DNA of 64,000 bases from Trichuris trichiura. Lineage: Eukaryota; Nematoda; Enoplea; Trichinellida; Trichuridae. Shown here piece by piece: positions 48,248 to 58,962 of this stretch (position 1 is its first letter; each line of letters begins with the position of its first letter). The notes below the pieces were generated by a model. It saw nothing but the letters and a program-made list of their open reading frames with translations, was not told the origin of the DNA and ran no database searches. The position numbers and the translations under genes are program-made. Location of the stretch: positions 119,501-183,500 of the forward strand of contig JBAJFE010000002.1 of NCBI GenBank assembly GCA_037903355.1. Direction: 5' to 3'.

Positions 48248-50800
48248 TCACACACACACCTCCCCGACGACGCAGGGCGCAGCGCCAGGTAAGCACTCTT
48301 CGGGCAGGTAGTCGACTTCACGGATCCTCACGTCGTACCGGTAAACTGTGGCAGCCGGTGTCGACGACGCGCTCCAATCGTCCCGTGGAGTGACGTTGTG
48401 CAGGTAGACGGCCTCTGATATCGAGCAACCCTTTCTCGCAACGATCAAGTTGACACACCGATGGCAGCGCTCCGCGATGCCATTATCTGAAGGGACGTAT
48501 GCGCACCTGAAACGCAGTCGCACTCCCCAATCAGCAGCAAAGGCGGCGAACAATGGCTTAGTAAGGTAGTGTGTCATCTAGGAGCAATTCTTCGGGGGCC
48601 CGTTGCTCGCAGAAGACGCTTTCGAGTTGCTCTATCACGTCGGCGCTAGTTTGAAGTCTCAGGGGCTGCCACACCGCGAACCGCGAGGGCTCACAATCAA
48701 TGAGCGTCGGAACCGGCCTCACGCCGCAGTGGGTGGTGTCAATCGCCACCCGTTGCCAAACGCGTGGAATTTCCAAGGTTCCGTACTCCCACCCAGCGGA
48801 CAGTGGATCGAAGGACTGGCACACTTGGCACTCTGTCACCACCTGGCGCATCAGGCCCCTGTTCATCGCCGTGTTCGCCTGCTGCACGAAGTAGGACGTT
48901 CTCCTCACGCCAGGATGGCCGGCTGCGTGGTGCACGGCAGCGATCAGACGCACGGCCCTTGAGTCGGCGACGGCTGCGCACACCGGACTGCTGAGACCGA
49001 TTGCGAGTGTCAGCCATCGTTGAGGCACACGAGTCAGCGAGTCCGCTCGGTTATCCTGAGACTTCACGAGTGTGACAGAGGGCTGGAGCGCGTACTCCTC
49101 GAAGAGAGAGCACTGTGCTGGTCCGTCGCCGAATAAGCATCTCGCCGGCTGCCTTCGTCCGCAGCCGGGCCTTCCCTGACAGCCCGTCAGAGATCCAATC
49201 GTGGACGGTCGACGAATTGGTCATCACCTCGATAGTCTTCATTTTCCAGGAGTGGGCCACGTTGAGCCTTCTGATGACGTCGTCGAGCTCCGCCATGTTG
49301 ATACGCTGGGGGTAACCCCGGCGCAGCCAAGATACGTCCTCTACGATTGCGCCTCCGACCTCCAACGCCATGCCCAGCGCCAAGCCGCTAGCGTCGACCC
49401 ATATCCTGGCCGTGTCGTCAGATACGTTCCAGACCTTTTGAGTTGGGTCCTGCTCCTTCACCCGAGCTGCAATCTCCTCCAAGAAAGGTCTGATCGTTCC
49501 ATCATCGGTGAGTTCGTCCCATCTTTTTGTGGCGGCGTTAGCTGATCGTTTTGCAAACGCAACAGCCACCTGCACACTGGAAGATGGCCCACGAGCTCAT
49601 CACAATATGCAAACACCGCTCGACGAGTCAGTTCTTGCGGCACATCGCGTACTGGGTTGCCTCTTGCCCACATCAGCTGGCCGTGCTCCCTGCTGACCTT
49701 CAAGCCGAGAACGAGCGCTCCGTCGACTAGGCGCTCGGGAGGATTGCACTGGAGACCGTTGCTCTCAAGCTCTTCCTCTACACGGCTCGCTGAAATTACG
49801 TTCACGTTAACCAATGTGTCGTCAATAAACGCCGACTTCCCTCGCTTTATCGCCGGGTTCTGCGAAAGCACGAAATTGAAGATCGCCTTCATTACCAGGG
49901 GCGCCACGTTTAGGCCGAACCCTAGGCGCGTTAAGCAGTACCTGTAGCCTCCAACTTCCACGGTCTGGCAGGGCCAGAAGGCCTCGTCCACGTGGACTAG
50001 CAGGTAGGCATCCTTCAGATCAATCACAGCGACGTTAACGCCTTGTTTTTGCCCTTGCCGCAGTTTGTCTGTGCACACGTCGGCCGCCGCAGTGAAGAGC
50101 TCGATATGAGCGTTCAACTCCAGGAAATCCATGACTGAGCGAATTTTCTGCTTGTGCCGTTCGACCATCGCCATTAGGGGAATCAGCCCCTTCACTTGAC
50201 CTTGACGGCGAGAGTCGTACGGAATGAGCCATCCCTCGTGGACCCACTTTTCGAGTTCCGCCTCATACGACGCTCAGACCAGCGTACTCAGTGAGTATTC
50301 CTTCACTGAGTTTTTCAGGACGGCTGGCCCTTCACAACCCCTCCACTTCCAGGCAGCGGTCTAAACCCGCGTTGTCGGGTCAAAAGCTACGGCGAAATTC
50401 CGCTCTTCTAGCCGGACCGGAACAACGCCTGCAGAGCAGACCGGGGCGCTTTCCGAACTGAACTTCACCCGTGGGCCCTTAGTCACGAAGACCCCTTCAA
50501 GGGCCTCTATACCGTTCATGTCAAGCATGAAGTCGAAGCCAAGTGGCTTGGCGTCGACTATAATCACTTCGACGGTAGCTTGACCCGCCATCAGTCCGCT
50601 CTAAGGCTTACGACTCCCACGCCTTGGCACTCCAGCTCCTTTCCGTCAACTGCCAGGAGACTGACGGGCCGTCTCGTCCACCGTTTGCAACTTCTGACAT
50701 GAGCTACGCACTTTGAGCATCCGGTATCGACTAGCACGTTGCGAGGGATGCCGTCGATGCGCAGTCGTATGGAAGGCAGCGCCTTGGTAAACACCGGTCG
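48248..50800 (-). pseudogene. pol: protease, reverse transcriptase, RNase H, integrase (frame-shifted)
   Basis: In coding order: protease LVDTGCSKCV (~50700); RT with RSVMDFLELN, VIDLKDAYLLVHVDE, CLTRLGFGLNVAP and catalytic FIDDTLV (49800-50140); RNase H with WVDASGLALGMALEVGG and AELDDVIRRL (49150-49420); integrase zinc domain HAAGHPG…CQVC (~48820-48930), catalytic AIDTTHCG, LLLDDTLPY, and SDNGIAERCH with the Glu (~48480). The PR-RT-RH-INT order excludes Ty1/copia. The RT type favours Ty3/gypsy over BEL/Pao. Segments lie in several frames, so no intact polyprotein exists. Confidence 0.88.
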
Positions 50801-50889
50801 AGGGAGTAGGCTGGCGCTGAGGCCTCTTCCCCACGAGCGTTTTCCTGGTTCCTGACTTTGGCGACCTCTGAGGCGTCGCGACGGCGACC

Positions 50890-51580
50890 TTGTCGCCCTC
50901 TCCAGCGAAGGTCCGCCCTCGGCGGTCCATCAGCGTCCGGGCACTGGCGCGGAGTCAGGCCTTCTGTAGCAAAATGACTCAGTCCGCCGCAGAAGAAGCA
51001 TTTCTGCGCCAAATGGATTTGCTGCTGTCTCCGCCTTGGCTCCGCGGCTCCTAGGCATGCGCCGATCAAGCCCATTGGCAAGTCGTCCTTCAACACAGCG
51101 CGACGCAGCCGATGATGTCGTCTAAGTTTAGGTTTTCCATGCGTGAACCCACGCGGAGCAGCTGGCGGGTGCTCCCTGGCAGTCCGGTCACAAAGGCACA
51201 GGCCAGTGCCTTGTCTGACACCCCACCGAAGAGCCTGCCAGTCTTCGCAGATCCCCTCAAAAACGAATCTGGCTGTTCATTCGGCTTCACCTTCCTTGAG
51301 ACGAATCGCTCGTAGGCAACGGAGTCCACTTCGAATGCCAACCTCAGGGTGTCCTTAACCGTGGCGGGGTCTTTCTGGTGTTCAAGCGGAAGCTGGCTAT
51401 ACACGACGAGAGCGCCACCAGCTAGTCGCAGCGGTATGACGCTCGTGCCATCGTCGATTCCTCAGACACACCAGCTCGAGCTTGTCGAGCCATTCAGAGA
51501 TCGGTTAATTCAACGAGCCGTCATATTCGGGAATGAGTCGCACGTCAAGGGAAGCATCAGTCCGCCGGGGCTTCGTCTTT
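50890..51580 (-). pseudogene. gag with degenerate zinc knuckle
   Basis: YSQLPLEHQKDPATVKDTLR, FVSRKVKPNEQPDSFLRG and AFVTGLPGSTRQLLRVGSRM (51090-51404) match the capsid-type gag of gypsy-like elements. Further on, KCFFCGGLSHFATEG (~50990) is a CCHC-like knuckle with irregular spacing. Frames shift between the pieces. Confidence 0.75.
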
Positions 51581-51600
51581 GAATCAGCAGAGGTAACCAG

Positions 51601-51614
51601 TCGGTTAGGCTCCA
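51601..51614 (-). promoter_or_regulatory. candidate primer binding site
   Basis: The minus strand has TGGAGCCTAACCGA 13 bp after the 5' LTR. A start with TGG fits pairing to a tRNA CCA end; the tRNA species is not determined. Confidence 0.4.
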
Positions 51615-51627
51615 TGTCTCAATAGCT

Positions 51628-51951
51628 TATGCGCTCCAAACGGTTGCCGATGAATGGTCTTTAAGCTTTACTGTCAATAATAACAACGGTACAGAATGGT
51701 CCGTCGCAAACTTGGAGAAAGCCGGAATGCTTCGTGCTATGAGCGGCCTGCTTATATACTCTTCCCTGACTTGCGCGTTGGCCACATGACGAACGCAGGT
51801 CAGGGATCAGCGGCCGTCAGGAGATTTCGCCAGCGGCAGGAGCGGGAGTCCAGCGACGTCGCAACTATCTACGTCCTCGCCTGGGAAAAACGCTCTTCGC
51901 AAACAGGTTGCACCCGCTTTGGGGTCGTGGGCATGCGCAACTACCGGCACA
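51628..51951 (-). repeat. 5' LTR with TATA box
   Basis: 324 bp. The minus strand carries TATATAAG at about 51752-51759. Its inner end is TA instead of TG, a point change. Confidence 0.9.
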
Positions 51952-52382
51952 GTCATGCATCGCGCTTTTTTCTCTTCTTTGCCTAATGCACCCTTCGTCT
52001 GCTCTGATTCATTGATGCTGTCCAGAACGAACGCTTGTCGCAGAGCATAAATAGGCTCTGTTCGCTGTAGCTTAGCGCTGAGCACGCATGGCGGGACTTT
52101 CTGTTCCGTAGAAAAAAGCTGTTCGCGCAGACGTAGATATCGTTCTTCAAAACTTCTCTGCGCTGAAGAAAACAGGTTAACAGTCGTTGGTCAGCTTTGT
52201 TTGCCAACATGAGTTTCTGCTTGATCTCAAGCGATAAAAAGCGCTCCTTGCCGCCAGATCTACTTTTCATTCGGTCTTAGGTAGCTCGTAGTGTTAGTAG
52301 CCTCCGTTTTCATCGTGCTTTTCTTTCTGGGTTCCAAGACGTTCCATTCCATACAAGTGCCCATCGTTGCATATAAAAATCC

Positions 52383-53683
52383 GGGTCTACTATGTTTTAG
52401 CGTAACCGGAAGTGGAGGCGGCTAGTTCAAAACGTGATCTGCAACTCTACAGCATAATAACATGTTATTAGCGGCACAACGGGAGGAACATTGTCGTCAG
52501 GTGTAGTGAACACGTGCCGAGTTGTTGGCGCGCCAGCACAATGGAGCATCATTGGCACATGCGGTGACCCGTTTATCGGTCTAACGGATTAACGCCGAAG
52601 AATTCTGCTAGACGGCCATGTAATAGGCACATGCAGTGACCCGGTTGTCGGTGTAACGGATTAGCGCCGAAGAATTTTGCTACACTGCAATGTAACAGCG
52701 TTTGTAAGTGCCACTGATGCGTTTAGTGACCTGTAGGAAAAAGCGATGGTAAGGGAATTAAGCAGCTGCGCGTGCATTGAAGCCACGGGAAACACAATAG
52801 AGCGTGCAGGTGTTCAAGCTGAGACCTCATCTAGCAACTCGTGAAAAACATCGGAGGTCAACTGTTCGAGCTGCAGCGTGCCTTGACAGACTGAGTAAAT
52901 CTCATTCTGCGTTAAGTCTGTCCCGGGATCTAGTGGCAACTTCCAATCGACAAGTTAAGGCAGCGTAAAGGTGGCACGAAGAAGGCGCAACATTAGGCGG
53001 GCCACCGACTGGCTGCAGGAGACAGTGCCAGACGAAAAGGCGGCTGTGCTCTCCCTACGCCGCAAGGGACTGCTGCACAGCGAGAGGCTCCTCCTTCGGC
53101 TGCAGCCACACTGACAGGACGAGCCGCCAGCGCCACAGCCGTTGCCACAGTCAACGGTATGTCGAGCGTTAACGTTTACTTCCTCTGACGCCTTCTGCCA
53201 GATTAGGTACACCCCAGTGAACCCGTCAGATGCGCCTATAGCGAAATCGACGCGTCGCCTTCGTCAGGCTGAGCGCCTGCGTTAGCAGTACGTATGCTTT
53301 TTCGCTTTTTGCGTTACTCATTGCTCGCGTGTTCAGTGATCGCTAAATAACGTCACTTTGCGCTATGCTTCTTGTCGTTTGCGCCACGGTCAAAACTGCA
53401 TAACTCAACAGCAGCAACGAACACGCGTCATGTTAAGGTTTAGGCTTAGGCTAGGGCAGAGCAGGATGGCCGGCGTGGTTATAGCTCGCACTTGGAAACA
53501 ATTGTCAGAACGGGCAACTGTTTCCAGGTGTGCAGCGTTCTTTTGCTAATACGCATCGCTCGCATCAGTGCGCAGTGAACAATGGCTTAGGTCACCCATT
53601 GTTCAGCTGACGTAATAATCCCCACTTGACCTCCTTTGGAGTTACCGCCTCCACTTCCGATTAAGCTGAAACATATAAGACCC
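52383..53683 (+). mobile_element. R element copy 4 (long form)
   Basis: GGGTCTACTATG…CATATAAGACCC, 1,301 bp, flanks AAAAATCC and TAAAATCC (7 of 8), inserted in hAT-B copy 2. The extra length comes from a doubled ~75-bp unit (GGCACATGC.GTGACCCG…GCCGAAGAATT, 52550-52690) and a ~230-bp block at 52975-53190. Two TTAGGC units near 53438. Confidence 0.88.
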
Positions 53684-53691
53684 TAAAATCC

Positions 53692-54030
53692 TTTAAACCA
53701 TAGTCAACTTTACCGATTATAATCCTGTCTCCGGTTGTTTGAGTGTCTGCAAAGGAAGCTGCAGACAGCCAGCTTCAGCAATTTTCTCTCATTGATCGCT
53801 ATTTAAGGGTACTTTGTTTGTTCAGGCTTCTTAATTGCAGAGTTAAAAAACAATGTAGGCAATATAGCTCAGACTACCTCAAGTACGGTTTCGTCACTGC
53901 GCCAAGTAATAAGCAATTACCGAAGTATCTGCTTCGCAACAGAGTATTCCCGAATGAGTCTATGAGGCCTTGAAAATTGAAGGAGCATCTTGCAAAAGTA
54001 CATTTGCACAAAGCAGGCAAAGATTTCAAC
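53692..54030 (+). pseudogene. hAT-B transposase N-terminal fragment
   Basis: RQYSSDYLKYGFVTAPSNKQ, RNRVFPNESMRP and a stop, then KLKEHLAKVHLHKAGKDFN. This is the BED-like N-terminus, matching minus 25560-25900. It is cut by the TA-flanked insertion at 54033. Confidence 0.75.
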
Positions 54031-54032
54031 TA

Positions 54033-54760
54033 CAGTAAAACCTCTCGGATCCAGACCCCTCAAATCAGAAACGCCTCATATCCGAGAGCGTCCATAGACT
54101 GACCGTACGCAGTAAAGATGCGCAGACTACTTCATTGCCGTCTACTGTTATACGCTGTTTTCTTTTCTCTGGTAATTTTTCATTCAAATGTGATGCGCGC
54201 CATGCGAAGTTCGAAGTGCCGTTTTTCGTTTGAAGCTAAAGCCCAGTGACAAAACGAACCATAGCTTGGGACGTTTTCTGTAGACAGCTGGTGCTTTAAA
54301 ATTCCTCGTTTAGCCAGGTACTTTAGTTCATTGCTTCCGTTTCCGGAGAACGAGTGGGACAATTTCTGAAGCATTTGCTATCTTGTTTAGAATTAAACTA
54401 AACGTGAAACGCAAACTTCCTAAGCGCGTGCCAGAAAATAGCCTCGACGGACTAAAAGTAGTGTGTCATCAACAGGAACAATCAGGACAGCTTGTTTTCC
54501 AGTCACTTCCGAGTACGCTACCTCACTCCTTAGGAAACTAATTTCTGATGGTTGCAGTCTGTTGATGTTAACCAGAGCTTAGATACTACCCTTAATCTTA
54601 CGCGGCCTAAGTTCACCGCGGCCATAGGGACCAGTGAACAACAGCAACTCAAACGCACATGAATTGAATGTGCGTTCCAGTGCATCGTACAGTAGAATCC
54701 CTCCAATCCGGAAACCTCGCATATCCGCGAGATCCCTGGTTCTGAGCTGCCCAAATACGA
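54033..54760 (+). mobile_element. two Tigger-like terminal fragments
   Basis: CAGTAAAACCTCTCGGATCC at 54033 and CAGTAGAATCCCTCCAATCC at 54690, each preceded by TA and followed by CATATCCGCGAG-like sequence, as in Tigger termini. They lie in the same direction, and the opposite ends were not found. Nothing else was recognised up to 55002. Confidence 0.6.
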
Positions 54761-55010
54761 GGGCTTCGACTGGGATGCAAAGCATGCAAATCGATAAAGC
54801 ACAGTGTCAATGAAGCGGTCAAAGCGTTGCGGAAGGTGGTGGAACTACTGTGCTTAGTGCTTGCAGGGGTTCCTGATGTGGCTTGCATGAATGAGTCATC
54901 TTGCCAAGTTGCCGGTCAGTCGTCAGCATCAACCCATCAGACCTTCTGTGAAAACCCTAGACTAGTGTTTCTCATGATGAAGGTCACGTGGGCCCCTGTG
55001 AACATTTCTG

Positions 55011-56326
55011 GGATCTTATATGTTCCAACTTAACCGGAAGTGGAGTCGGCAACTTCAAAGGAGGTCAAGTAGGGATTATTACGTCACATGAACAATCGGT
55101 GACCTAAGCCATTGTTCACTGCGCACTAATGCGAGCGATGCGTATTAGCAAAAGAACGCTGCACACCTGGAAACAGTTGCCCGTTCTGACAATTGTTTCC
55201 AAGTGTGAGCTGGAACAGTGCCGGCCATCGTGCTCTGCCCTAGCCTAAGCCTAAACCTTAACATGACGCGTGTTCGTCGCTGCTGTTGGGTTATGCAGTT
55301 TTGACCGTGGCGCAAACGACAAGAAGCATAGCGCAAAGTAACGTTACTTAGCGATCACTGAACACGCGAGCAATGAGTAACGCAAAAAGGGAAAAAGCAT
55401 ACGTACTGCTAATGCAGGAGCTCAGCCTGACGAAGGCGGCGCGTCGATTTCGCTATACGAGCATCGGGCGGGTTCACTGGGGTGTACCTAATCAGGCAGA
55501 AGGCGTCAGAGGAAGTACACGTTAACATATCGTTAACATACCGTCGACATACCGCTGACTGTGGCAACGGCTGTGGCGCTGGCGGCTCGTCCTGTCAGGG
55601 TGGGTGCAGCCGAAGGAGGAGCCTCTCGCTGTGCAGCAGTCCCTTGCGGCGTAGGGAGAGCACAGCCGCCTTTTCGTCTGGCACTGTCTCCTGCAGCCAG
55701 TCGATGGCCCTCCTAATGTTGCGCCTTCTTCGTGCCACCTTTACGCTGCCTTAACTTGTCGATTGGAAGTTGCCACTAGATCCCGGGACAGACTTAACGC
55801 AGAATGAGATTTACTCAGTCTGTCAAGGCACGCTGCAGCTCGAACAGTTGACCTCCGATGTTTTTCACGAGTTGCTAGACGAGGTCTCAGCTTGAACACC
55901 TGCAAGTCCCATTGTGTTTCCCGTGGCTTCAATGCACGCGCAGCTGCTTAATTCCCTTACCATCGCTTTTTCCTACAGGTCACTAAACGCATCAGTGGCA
56001 CTTACAAACGCTGTTACATTGCAGTGTAGCAAAATTCTTCGGCGCTAATCCATTACACCGACAACCGGGTCACTGCATGTGCCTATTACGTGGCCGTCTA
56101 GCAGAATTCTTCGGCGTTAATCCGTTAGACCGATAAACGGGTCACCGCATGTGCCAATGATGCTCCATTGTGCTGGCGCGCCAACAACTCAGCACGTGTT
56201 CACTACACCTGACGACAATGTTCCTCCCGTTGTGCCGCTAATAACATGCTATTATGCTGTAGAGTTGAAGATCACGTTTTGAACTAGCCGCCTCCACTTC
56301 CGGTTACGCTGAAACATAGTAGACCC
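55011..56326 (-). mobile_element. R element copy 5 (long form, inverted)
   Basis: GGATCTTATATG…CATAGTAGACCC, 1,316 bp, TSD CATTTCTG (55003-55010 and 56327-56334). Same doubled unit and extra block as copy 4, but in opposite orientation. Conserved short frame at 55376 (MSNAKREKAYVLLMQEL). Two reversed TTAGGC units near 55245. Confidence 0.88.
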
Positions 56327-56589
56327 CATTTCTGAGTTTCAGGGCTCCCCAATTCTGATTGGCCAATTGCGAGCGCACTGATTGGCTGAAATGATTGCAA
56401 GGGCAGAAGCTGAACTACAGCTGCACAAATTTATTTCTGCAAACTGTTTTTCAAGAAGTCAGCGAGAGCTACTTGACACGCCCAGATGCGATCGAGCTAG
56501 CCTGTCAACGTTGGGCTCGATCGAGGTAACTCGCAGACGCAGATCGCCGCGTCTGACTACTTGCAGATGACTGCGTTACTTCGTCAATA

Positions 56590-57450
56590 GGTATGTAACG
56601 ATACTAAATGCGCGTTCCACTAGACTCGATGGCAAAGACAAATCAGTAACTTTTTTAGCACATTCCATACGCCAGGATACAACCGCTGGACTTCTTTCTG
56701 CAGGCAGAACTGCTGATAACCCTGTGACAACCTGGCCTCCAGCTCTACGTTCGACTGCAACTCCAGCAGCTCTTCTTGCAGCGAGATTTCTTCGTCGTCT
56801 ATATTTGTTAGCGCATTGATCATCCAGTCTGGGATTACCGTAAACAAAATGTCGTGAAAATGACGTGTGAAATCGTCGTGCAGCGCTTCGAGATGCTCAC
56901 AGTACAATTCCTCATCTGCTTCAGAGATACCACCTTCGTTTCCCACTTGGGCGAGACTTTGAAACTGGGACAATTCACTCCTTGCAAAGTTGCGCTTGAA
57001 GGAAAGCAGCTTTGACATGAACGCAGAGATAACGGATTTTGTCTTAATCAAGTTCGAGTCGTCCGCCTGGAGCTGCTTATTCATCTCATCAAACTTAAAA
57101 TACAAGTCTGCAAAATACGCGGTGTCCGCTTTCCGATTACGCAGGTTTTCGCTCAGCGAAGCGTCCTCTTGTTCAAAAAATTGAAGAACGGATTCGTACA
57201 GGTCGAAAAACCTCGACAGAGAGGCACCTTTTGATGGCCATCTGACTTCTGTGCGCAGAAGTAGAGGATTGAAGTCTTCGTTATTTTCATCACATAGTCG
57301 TCGAAAAAGTCTGTCGATGAATGGATTACTTTTGATTTTGTTTACCGCGTTGATGACATACCGAAGGGATTAATTCAAATGAAGGCTAAAACGACGGGCG
57401 ACAAGATGCTGCCGATGCAACACACAATGGATCCACAGCACGTTGGGAAC
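56590..57450 (-). pseudogene. hAT-C transposase, C-terminal half
   Basis: Minus strand: FKFDEMNKQLQADDSNLIKT, LSFKRNFARSELSQFQSL, EHLEALHDDFTRHFHDILF, VIPDWMINALTN and LLELQSNVELEARLSQGY. Upstream are decayed VRWPSKGASLSRFFD-like and RFVCRL-like blocks to 57450. It is the same superfamily branch as hAT-A but clearly a separate lineage. The 5' part was replaced by a Tigger end at 57453. Confidence 0.8.
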
Positions 57451-57452
57451 TA

Positions 57453-57540
57453 CAGTGGGCCCTCGTTATCCGCCTTCTTTTCATCCGCGGATTTGGCTCT
57501 ACGCGGTTTGTCTTTAGAAAACAATGACTTTATTTTCAGC
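57453..57540 (+). mobile_element. Tigger-type terminal fragment
   Basis: TA then CAGTGGGCCCTCGTTATCCG, a typical Tigger start, followed by CATCCGCGGATTTGG. Only one end is visible. Confidence 0.6.
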
Positions 57541-57822
57541 AGGAACTGACGAATTGCTGCTGAACGTAATAGCAGCACAGTATCCTTTTTTGTACATGTA
57601 GTGGTAGGATTCCATCATGTGACCTGAGAAAATGGTTTTTTCTATTCTTATGTCTTCTCAACCTGCACATAATGCTAATACCTCGTGTTACTATGATGAC
57701 CTATCATTCACCTGTTGTTTTTACTTTCTCACTTCCCCAAATTAGGTACAGGTACCTCATACTATTGTAAGTCAATTTCTTAAGTCTTAATGGCTTACTC
57801 CTTCAATGGATAGGGAAGTTTA

Positions 57823-58681
57823 GGGTCTAGTATGCTACGAGGGCGCCGGAAGTGGAGGCGGCTACTTCAAAACGTAATCTGCGACCCTACAGCGTAATAA
57901 ATGGTTGTTATCGGCACAACGGGACAGACGTTATCGTCAGGTTTAGTGAAAGCATGGAATTTAGCAGGTGCGCATGCATTGAAGTTACGGGAAACACAAT
58001 GGGGCCTGCAGGTGTTCAAGCTGAGACGTCGTGTAGGAATTTGTGAAAAACATCGCAGGTCAACTTTCCGAGCTGAGGCCTGCCTTGGTAGACAGGGTAA
58101 ATCTCATTCTGCGTTATGTCTGTCCCGGGATCTAGTGACAACGAAACTTGCCATCGACAAGTGGAGGCACCGTAAGGAGGCACTGACGCCTTCTTCCTGA
58201 TTAGGTACACCCGAGTGAACCCGTCGGATGCGCCTGCAGCGAAATCGACGCGTCGCCTTAGTCAGAGTGAGCGCCTGCGTTAGCAGTACGTATGCCTTTT
58301 CTCTTTTTGCGTTACTCATTGCTCGCGTGTTCAGTGATCGCTAAATAACGTCACTTTGCGCTATGCTTCTTGTCGTTTGCGCCACGGTCAAAACTGCAAA
58401 ACCCAACAGCAGCAACGAACACGCGTCATGTTAAGGTTTAGGCTTAGGCTAGGGCAGGACAGGAGGGCCAGCACAGTTATAGCACGCACTTGGAAACAAT
58501 TACCAGAACGGCCAACTGTTTCGAGATGTGCAGCGTTCCTTCACTGATGCGCATCGCTCGCATGTGTACACAGTGAAATATAGCTTAGGTCACCCATTGT
58601 TCAGGTGACGTTGTAATGATCACGTGACCGCCTTTGAAGTTGCCGCCTCAACTTCCGGCGCCCCCGTAGCATACAAGACCC
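57823..58681 (+). mobile_element. R element copy 6
   Basis: GGGTCTAGTATG…CATACAAGACCC, 859 bp, perfect TSD GAAGTTTA (57815-57822 and 58682-58689). Two TTAGGC units near 58440. Conserved minus frame at 58104-58319 (MSNAKREKAYVLLTQAL). Confidence 0.9.
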
Positions 58682-58962
58682 GAAGTTTATTACTTTCTTA
58701 TCCATAGAAGCAGTTACGTTTGAATAATTCACTGCCTGAGAAAGGCTGCATAAGTTTTCTGAAGAAACACTGTGAGATCGCTTAATGCACCAAAGTTTTA
58801 AATTTACCCGAGCTAATGGCCTGCTCGATAGATTAGCAAGTCCGTTAACAACAGCAAAGGTTTAAAAGGGTAACAGCACCGCTTAGTCTACTGAAGTTGA
58901 AATATCGTTTGGTGCGCAATAACTTTAAGGAGAAAAAATGGCATTTACACCACAGTTTAGGC

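Larger units (their letters stand above)
47576..51951 (-). mobile_element. Ty3/gypsy-like LTR retrotransposon, complete but decayed
   Basis: 4,376 bp between perfect 5-bp duplications GTCAT (47571-47575 and 51952-51956), with 324-bp LTRs at both ends and gag then PR-RT-RH-INT order on the minus strand. The two LTRs are roughly 85 % identical by eye, so the insertion is old. GC content is clearly higher than its surroundings. Confidence 0.92.
47357..54030 (+). mobile_element. hAT-B second copy, plus strand, shredded by insertions
   Basis: Begins CAGTGTTTCTCAAG at 47357 and follows the reverse complement of 26561 downward. The match (47364-47570) breaks at the LTR element and resumes at 51957 (…GCGCTTTTTTCTCTTC…, pairing with 26400-26210). 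It breaks again at R copy 4 (52383) and resumes at 53692 up to the BED-like N-terminus. The 3' part is missing beyond the Tigger fragment at 54033. Three nested layers are thus readable. Confidence 0.85.

Noticed and set aside
48603..49947. Long plus-strand frames opposite the LTR element
   Set aside because: Antisense shadows of integrase, RNase H and RT in GC-rich sequence.
52383..53683. R family as PIF/Harbinger because of an arginine-rich RRFR..RR..VH motif
   Set aside because: Harbinger makes 3-bp duplications; R makes 8-bp ones, and no DDE domain is visible.
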